NCBI GenBank assembly: GCA_021432605.1
Contig: MU271159.1
Span: 310,001-374,000, forward strand
DNA length: 64,000 bases
Direction of reading: 5' to 3'
Origin: Coniochaeta sp. PMI_546
Lineage: Eukaryota > Ascomycota > Sordariomycetes > Coniochaetales > Coniochaetaceae
The notes under the pieces are model-generated. The model did not search any database. It saw nothing but the letters and a program-made list of their open reading frames with translations, and was not told where the DNA came from. Shown in pieces: positions 57,412-64,000 of the stretch. The translations under genes were made by a program, and so were the position numbers. Numbering within the stretch: position 1 is the stretch's first letter; each line of letters opens with the position of its first letter.

Positions 57412-58032
57412 ATGGTGCGCAAACTCAAGTATCATGAGGAGAAACTCCTCAAAAAGGGTACGTCACCAGATGCATTGTAGTCTCGAGCTCGACGTTTCTG
57501 ATGCCCTGTACTAACAAACTGGCCAGTCGACTTCGTCAACTACAAGTCCGACAACAACCATCGCGACGCCGATGTCCGGCGGAGGTACATGATCCAGAAG
57601 CCCGAAGACTACCACAAGTACAACCGCCTCTGCGGATCTCTCCGGCAACTAGCGCACCGCCTCTCCCTCCTGCCGCCAGACAACGCCGTCCGTCGGAAAC
57701 ACGAAGACCTCCTCCTAGCCAAGCTCTACGACATGGGCGTCCTCTCCACCACCTCCAAGCTATCGGCCGTCGAGAACAGCGTCACAGTCTCCGCCTTTGC
57801 GCGGAGGAGGTTACCGGTCGTCATGACGAGGTTGAGGATGGCCGAGACGGTCCAGGCTGCTACCAAGATGATTGAGCAGGGCCATGTCAGGGTCGGTACG
57901 GAGACGGTAACGGATCCGGCTTTCTTGGTGACGCGAGGCATGGAGGATTTCGTCACTTGGACGGTGGGGAGCAAGATCAAGAGGAATATCATGAAATATC
58001 GGGATAAGTTGGACGATTTCGAGCTGCTTTGA
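57412..58032 (+). CDS. imp3: U3 small nucleolar ribonucleoprotein Imp3
   Basis: Two exons, 57412-57457 and 57527-58032, give 183 aa, the normal family length. The N-terminal [20 protein letters not shown] is nearly invariant in Imp3. The S4 RNA-binding domain lies at about residues 108-170 ([20 protein letters not shown], then [20 protein letters not shown]). Imp3 pairs U3 snoRNA with the 18S pre-rRNA in the small-subunit processome of the nucleolus. Confidence 0.96.
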
Positions 58033-58742
58033 ACCATGCTGCAATAATAAGATTTTTTCGGGATAAGGCAGTCGGGCTACTGGTTGGGTTTGCGACTCCG
58101 AGGCTGGCTTTGCGAACTGCGATGGACTTGCGACGACGATGGCAGACTTGAAGGTTTGCCTTGGCTTAATGGCAGTCGCGATGGCTACTCGAGACACCGG
58201 TCTAAACCGAAGCTATTACGGTCATGCACTGGGCAGGCTTGGCTATTGTGTTCCAAGGCACAGCGCTATGTGTTTTTAGGGAGACAATATGCGGGCCTTG
58301 GGATGGGAAGGGCTAAAATCATGGCGTCCGGCGATAGGACTATATGGACCGTCTCAGGGAGACGAGTGACGAGGATTGGAGGCTGGAAGCTTCACGAGTA
58401 GTGCGACAGGCTGGAAGGTGCTTGGCCGCTGGCAAGTCTTCGCAGGACGGGTGTGGCTGTGCATGTCCAAGAATGATTGCACCTCTAATTGATATGGATT
58501 CATGTGAGCCACGGCAGGCCATCATGAACGGAAGTAGATATCAGTTACATATCCAACGTGTTGAGCCATTGCTCAAATTGTCCAATCTTTCGGACTTGCT
58601 CTTAGACGAACTCTCAGGTGTGAGCACTCGTATCTGCATTCCAAGCAATGCACTGCCGCAGACACGCCGGGAAACAGCCTCAGCAGATACATGAGAAGCC
58701 AAGCATAGACAGAGTTGGCGACACGAAGACTTCATCCCACGC
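58033..58742. other. Convergent spacer, no gene seen
   Basis: This lies between Imp3 and the methyltransferase. The ORFs of about 105 and 116 codons on the plus strand have no recognised features. Confidence 0.45.
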
Positions 58743-59890
58743 TCACTTCTTGAAGGCAATCACGGCGTATCGGAAGTGGCCGTTTGCGTAGCCCCGTCTC
58801 ATGGCTCGGAAAGACTGCAGAAATGCGATACCGTCTCGTCCTTGGCTGAGCGCAAAGGCCCATAATGACGGACTCTGGACGAGTGACCAGGAGATGTCCC
58901 TGTCGGCGTCAGACAGAGTGTTGTTTTATCTCTTAGAAACAGTACTTACCATGTCTGGGCCACGTCCTTGCTAATGTCTTTGGGTCCGCCATGCACCTGG
59001 AGCCCAGCGTCCGTGGCAAGCTTGACATACTCATTTTGCGTGCAGAGCGGAGGGAGCAACATGCCGTCTGTGTACGTGTAAGCATCGGATGAACGGCTTC
59101 CCAGGAGCGAGATACAGTACCTTCAATTGGTTTAATATCGTCCGCAAACTCCTTCTCGCTCAATCCCTCAGCCTTAAACCAGTCCGCCAGCGCCAACCTC
59201 CCACCTGGCTTCAACACCTTGAACGTGTTCTGGAAGAACAAAGCCTTGTTCGGGAAATGGCTCAACGCCTCACTGATCCAAACACCATCAAACGCCCCCT
59301 CGTCAGCAGCAAAGAAATCACCCATCTTCTCTGCATCCAACTCGATGAACTTGACCTTTCCCTTGCCCAGCTTGAAGAAACCCTCGGCATCCTCCTCGGC
59401 GTCAGGTGTCTCCTTGCTGGCCTCTGCTTTAGTGAGACGCTTGGCGATCTCGACCTGCTTGGTGGAGATGGTGATGCCTGTGACCGTGCAGCCTAGCTGG
59501 GAGGCGAGGTAGCGCGACGTGCCGCCTATGCCGCAGCCGACGTCGAGGACGCGGTTTCCCTCGCTGACGCCCGAAATGTCGAGGAGTAGGCGGATGAGTG
59601 CGATTTGGGCTTCTTCCTTTGGGAGGGTTTTCTTGGCTTCCTCTGTTGCCCAGTAGCCGTGGTGGATGTGCTCGCCCCTTTTTGGTGTCAAATTCATAAT
59701 TCGGGGCAGAGGATGTGACATTTTACACATACCACAGGCTCAGGTAGTAGTCACTCGCTAGATCATAGTGCTGCTTTATGCGGTCCTTGAGCGCCTGCAT
59801 AGTTGTATGAGCGAGGCCCAATGGAGTGTCATATTGCTTGCTGAGCTCTGTTATCTCCTCAGGAGTCGACGAAGGAGCGACGTCAGTCAT
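58743..59890 (-). CDS. SAM-dependent methyltransferase, gamma-tocopherol-methyltransferase-like
   Basis: Four exons on the minus strand, 59890-59733, 59677-59121, 59067-58950 and 58899-58743, give 329 aa. The start region (LKDRIKQHYDLASDYYLSLW) leads into GEHIHHGYW, then SAM motif I in RVLDVGCGIGGTSRYLASQL and post-I GCTVTGITISTKQVEIAKRL. Motifs FDGVWISEALSHFPNKALFF and LKPGGRLALADWF follow. This order is that of the plant and cyanobacterial tocopherol/MPBQ methyltransferases and sterol C24-methyltransferases, yet fungi are not known to make tocopherol, so the substrate is open. No transmembrane segment is seen. Confidence 0.85.
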
Positions 59891-61976
59891 TGTCACGATA
59901 CTTAGCCAAGATCGCAAATATTTTGGAATAGTGAATGTGTGTTCCGACGGAGAAGTTTGTTTACTCGATCTCGAAGTCTTGAAGCTATACAGGTCCTGTG
60001 TGTAAGAGGTCAAGATGTCATCATCATTGGGCAGGCCAGATAACTGTGGAGTCCTGATGCCGAGGCCCTGCAAGGGACGCTGCGGTCGCTCCGACGTTCT
60101 GCGACTTGCATCTTTCACCGCCTTCTCAACCTACGTCAAGCTCAATCCCAACAAAACCCGCCGTGTCATCAGAAGCTCTGCACTGCATATTTCGATGTCC
60201 TCGGGCGCAGAAACGAGACACACACTCTATGCTTGCGTAGGAGTGTGTCTCGTGTAGTTGTAAGACAAGAGCTGTGGGCCGCGACCTCGACTCGGATGTT
60301 TCAACGAAGGGAGCACAGTCAGGTGTGACCAGGCTTCTTGCCAGCGACCAGTGTGAGCGGTAACAGTACCAGGCGCAGACCAAGCGCGGCCTCTGACATA
60401 GGCCGGGCGGCCACAGATGTCAGGGCCACCCAACCTTGTTATCTTCCGACAGTCTCGCAAGCACCAGGATGACTCGGATGTATGTAGTGTACACGAACAC
60501 GCTGACCACCGAGACTGGCCGCAGAATCGCATCTCGCAGGCGCCGCGCAAGAGAGCCAATTGCGTCATGAGTAATAAATGCTCACAGCATCAAGGCTCGC
60601 TTGCGGTGCAGAGAAATCAAGGTCAAGGAATCGTGAATCAAGTCGGCACAAGCGGGATCGTCGGCACCGACCACTGTTAATGCCGGACGACGCTGATCCG
60701 TTCAATTGGGGCAACTTGGCCAGTGGCCAACAACGTGAAGCTTGGACGCGTGTCTCGAAGAGTCTCGAGGTCACGACACCACGCCAAGCCATCAAGCTAA
60801 AGTTTCAAAGTCGACTTGATTCCGGTGTGTTTCCGCAGTTGCCACTACCAAGGCATGGCGGTTGCCTCTCCCGCAACCAAGCGTTGACTCCACGATGCGT
60901 CCGCAGCAAAGTCCCTGCGAATCAGTATCTTGCAGTAGTGTAGTGTGTAGTGTCTCTTGCCGCCGTCTTGTCAGCAATTCAGGCTGCGGGAAGCATGCAC
61001 GACAAAGCACGCTACATGCTGCACTGGAAGTAACGCACCGGAAGCGATCCAGTGATCCGATTCTAAAGACACCGAATCCCCTCTTCTCGACTGATTCCCG
61101 TGCATGACGCCGCCGGCAGGCTATTCCTCTTGCGTCTCTCGATCTCACCTGCTGCCTTCTCTTTAAAGGACCTCCACCCCACGATCCATACCTACCCTCA
61201 CCTCACCGCATTCTACACCTACTGCCAAACCATTATTTTAGCATTCAACACGATTACACGATCAAGGTGCCATTACTAGGTGCTCCATAGCAGACCGAAA
61301 CTCGACCGCGAACGAAACAAACCGACCATAAGCCGCCAAGCCTGTACCTTGCTTGCAACCGGTCGTCATCTTGTGGCCTGCCGCGCGCTTGACCAATCTC
61401 CTCAAACGCCGTCCTACTCTCCCTAGTCGCGGATTCCACCGGCCCACCAGCTTTCAAAAGGTAAGCCCTACATTCACCGACGACCATTCAACCCCAGACG
61501 GCACATGGCACCAGAGACAGGTCCACCATTGAACCATGGGTCCTCAGAGTTGAAGGACGTCCAAAGGGCCTAGATCGGCTCCTGTCGCACGTTATGCCGC
61601 GCTCAAAGATGGCTTAGGCGGAGCATCATGGCTGCGTTTCTTTGTCGATATTATTAGCAGCAAGCGAGTGCTTGAAGGTCTTGAAAGATTTATAGTCGGG
61701 GACGTAGTGTATCGGACCAGCTTTTTGTTCTCCAAGTGTCTTTTCTGTATTCCATTTCTCTTGACAGTTAATAAGTTCCTGACAGTCGGATATCACTCGG
61801 TTTCCGTATTTCATTCTATTCCTTACTCATAGCAGTGTTACCGCTGTCTTAATCTTAATTCCAATCTGGACTCTCCTTAATATTTGCTGCTTTCCTTGCG
61901 AAACCCTTCAGCCGGCTATCTGGAGCTTCTTATTGCCAGAGCCAAGCACCTTCGTCTGAACGCCAACTAAATCACA
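59891..61976. other. Intergenic, 2.1 kb without recognisable gene
   Basis: Both flanking genes read outward. Small ORFs occur on both strands with no coding features. The stretch from about 61140 is C/T-rich and could hold the leader of the next gene. Confidence 0.5.
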
Positions 61977-62590
61977 ATGCGCAGGCCACGCAGAACACGC
62001 TACTCGAGCTGGTCCAGCTGCGAAACCATGGGTTCGCTTCCACCACCAAGTCCGAGCAAGCTCCGGCCGCGGAGCAGGGACACTGGCTTTCCCTCATCCT
62101 TTGATGGCCGTAAGTCTTACAGCCCCCATAGCCCCTACCAAACCCTGTCGCTGACCAGGCTCCAGAACGCAACACAACCCTCCCTCACCCAGACGCAGAC
62201 CTGTCCCCCAATGCCTCCATATCAGCGGACGACATCGCCATCGGCCGCGTCCTCTCCCGCCAGCGACGGTCGTTCATGGCAAAGCACAGGCGCACCGTCA
62301 GCCACGGCATGATCACCCCGGAGATGGAGCGGACGCACAGCGGCAACCTCGTCCTGCTCCGGGAGGAGAACGAACCTCTGTCGACCGTCAACACCAAGCA
62401 CAGCCAGCAGTCGCGATCCTCGAACCACGACGGCGCTAGTTTCGCCTCGTCGAACGAGTCGGGCGTGCACGTGCAGGCGACGTCGGATATGAGCCCCACG
62501 TCGGATCGGAGTTTCGAGGCTCCCCACGACCCCAGCTCGGGCGGTCATAAGAGGAGGAGAAGCCTGTTGAAGAGGTTGATGCATCGGTAG
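61977..62590 (+). CDS. Uncharacterised small basic protein, Ser/Arg-rich
   Basis: Two exons, 61977-62109 and 62166-62590, give 185 aa. I do not recognise the family. The N-terminus is Arg/Ser/Pro-rich (MRRPRRTRYSSWSSCETMGS) and the C-terminus is strongly basic (GGHKRRRSLLKRLMHR). In between is a more ordered-looking segment, SISADDIAIGRVLSRQRRSF, followed by VSHGMITPEMERTHSGNLVL. No signal peptide or membrane span is seen. The junction at 62109/62166 (GCC|GTAAGT, CCAG|AAC) keeps the frame. The C-terminal basic patch could bind nucleic acid or acidic membranes; this is speculation. Confidence 0.65.
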
Positions 62591-63179
62591 TGCCGTATTC
62601 GGTAGCGCCGGGCTCAGGGTCGTGTGCGAGACGAGAAGAATATGTGACCCCGACGGACCGCGCTCGCCGGTTGCAACGGCGTGATGGCCGAAAAACGCAT
62701 TTCTAACGACGACAACGTTACTTTTCCCTTTGTCTATTGTGGAGTTTGGATCATGGTAGTCAAAACTTGATGGCGGAACTATTTGTTTGCCAAGACCGGC
62801 GTTGGAATTGGGAGTGATATGGAAAGGAGGAAAGCCAAAACAAACCTGGTCAGCAAGATGAGTTGACCGGGTTGTCCTGCCGGACGGGACGTCCAACACC
62901 AAGACTTTATGAGTATCACGACCAATCGCCTCTAGAAAACAAGGGCAGCCTCTAACTGTAGCCTTGACTACAATCGTTAATGAATGAAAATCTCAACATT
63001 ATCATGACTGATCGATGTCGCTTTGCGCGCTAAGTTCCATGCATTGCCTACGAAAACCCACCTCCAACTCCAATGATCTGCCCACGTCCCATGTCGACGA
63101 ACTGCGTAACCTGCCCACCCGACGACCTGCGCGCTCCGCCATATAGCCTCTGTCACCTTCCTTCACATACCCACTGCTT
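62591..63179. other. Convergent spacer, no gene seen
   Basis: This lies between the small basic protein gene and the hydroxyisourate hydrolase gene; it holds their 3' flanks only. Confidence 0.45.
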
Positions 63180-63617
63180 CTAGCTTCCCCGATAAGTCGA
63201 ATAGCTATAAGGCGCCAACAACAACGGCACATGGTAATGCTGCCCCTCCTCCACCCGAAAGACAACCGTGACCTCGGGGAAGAAAGTGTTCTCCTCGCCA
63301 TAGTAGCCCGCGGTATCGAACCTCAGCGTCCACCGGCTGGGACCCTTGATGTCGCCCAGCACATCCTCGAGGGTGTACACGGGGACCTCGCCCGAGCTGG
63401 TGGCGGAGGAGTAAGGGAGCCACGTCTTGATGCGCCCGTCCTCGTCCGTCTGGGACTCGAAGACGCGGGGCGGGCCGGGGAGGGACGGTTGGCCGTGGTG
63501 GAGCGGGGAGGTGGACGGGGTGGGCTCGAGGGAGAGGCGGACGCGCACGCCGCGCGCGGGGCGGCCGAGGGAGGTGTCGAGGATGTGGCAGGTTATGCGG
63601 TCTTTTGCTTGCGCCAT
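63180..63617 (-). CDS. 5-hydroxyisourate hydrolase (transthyretin-like)
   Basis: A single exon of 145 aa starting MAQAKDRITCHILDTSLGRP. The family hallmarks are the N-terminal CHILDTSLGRPARGV, containing the active-site His, and the C-terminal YHVPLLLAPYSYSTYRGS, which ends in the diagnostic tetrapeptide YRGS. It converts 5-hydroxyisourate made by urate oxidase into OHCU on the way to allantoin, in purine catabolism. No C-terminal PTS1 is present. A Pro/Ser-rich insertion (STSPLHHGQPSLPGPPRV) makes it longer than the bacterial enzyme. Confidence 0.95.
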   Translation of the reverse strand: MAQAKDRITCHILDTSLGRPARGVRVRLSLEPTPSTSPLHHGQPSLPGPPRVFESQTDEDGRIKTWLPYSSATSSGEVPVYTLEDVLGDIKGPSRWTLRFDTAGYYGEENTFFPEVTVVFRVEEGQHYHVPLLLAPYSYSTYRGS

Positions 63618-64000
63618 CGCGACTTATTCGGGGGACGTGTTCGGCCGCGCTTCTAGGGGTTTCTGATGGCTTGTTCTTTCTGTCTTGTTGAAACCGGTTG
63701 GGCTGAGATGGGCTGAGCTCAGACGGGGGCTGTGGGAGGAAGCTCCGGAGGCGGGGCAGTTGGAGATGCGGGACGTTGGTGTTGCGGGGTAGATCTAGAT
63801 GATGGGAAGAGATCAGACGCGGCTGACGAACAGGTTGAGTTGTATGTCTTGAAATATCTATATGTAGTGTACAGGTATAGAAGTGTGAACGAGTAGATGC
63901 AGGCAAACGCGCAACGTCAAGTGCCCGGCTCCTGGGCTCCAAAACACCGCATAGCACAGCCTCCCTCCACGGCGGCCACGGTTCCTCGGAGCTCGCCGCC
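63618..64000 (-). promoter_or_regulatory. Upstream region of 5-hydroxyisourate hydrolase
   Basis: GCGGGG occurs at 63755-63760 and 63784-63789. No gene is seen before the window ends. Confidence 0.4.

Overview
This window is genomic DNA of a filamentous ascomycete (Pezizomycotina, most likely Sordariomycetes). The evidence is many short spliceosomal introns (about 50-100 nt, GT-AG, CTAAC/CTGAC-like branch sites), a HET-domain gene, a GPI-anchored GH72 glucanosyltransferase, a LaeA-like methyltransferase and a very large FG nucleoporin with a C-terminal Ran-binding domain of the type known as Nup152 in Chaetomium. No genus can be named from the sequence alone. About 26 protein genes are supported; most models were spliced by hand and checked for reading frame. 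No tRNA, rRNA, CRISPR array or intact transposon was seen.

Left part (1-30.7 kb), mostly housekeeping and cell-surface genes: a HET protein cut by the window edge, GH72 beta-1,3-glucanosyltransferase, free methionine-(R)-sulfoxide reductase, an MFS transporter, a peroxisomal SCP2 protein, the FG nucleoporin, a cytosolic-type GH3 beta-glucosidase with a PA14 insert, a small nucleolar-type DUF2462 protein, a group II PLP decarboxylase, a LaeA-like methyltransferase and an ArfGAP with a UBA domain. Several of these contain very small exons (5, 13, 17 and 23 nt).

Central part (31.4-46.9 kb), the most interesting region: a compact catabolic-looking cluster of nine genes. The enzyme classes are arranged almost as a mirror image: beta-hydroxyacid dehydrogenase - MBL lactonase - (alcohol dehydrogenase, C2H2 transcription factor) - carboxymuconolactone decarboxylase (CMD) - DAL5-type MFS carboxylate transporter - tandem CMD - MBL lactonase - beta-hydroxyacid dehydrogenase. 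There is no PKS, NRPS or terpene synthase. I infer import of an organic acid or lactone, lactone opening, oxidation and decarboxylation. Every promoter region in the cluster carries CCCCGC, usually as TTCCCCGCAT (13 hexamers found by eye in about 3.8 kb of non-coding DNA, against about 6 in roughly 18 kb of other non-coding DNA here). The two zinc fingers of the cluster's own regulator have Mig1/CreA-like recognition helices that would be expected to read GCGGGG, the complement of this motif. One 15-bp perfect palindrome of the motif lies upstream of the transporter.

Right part (48.1-64 kb), housekeeping again: a calpain-family protease, the Sim4/CENP kinetochore subunit Fta4, a mitochondrial PPR-like protein resembling complex I assembly factor CIA84, mitochondrial ribosomal protein bS18m divergent from U3 snoRNP protein Imp3, a tocopherol-methyltransferase-like enzyme, an unknown small basic protein and 5-hydroxyisourate hydrolase.
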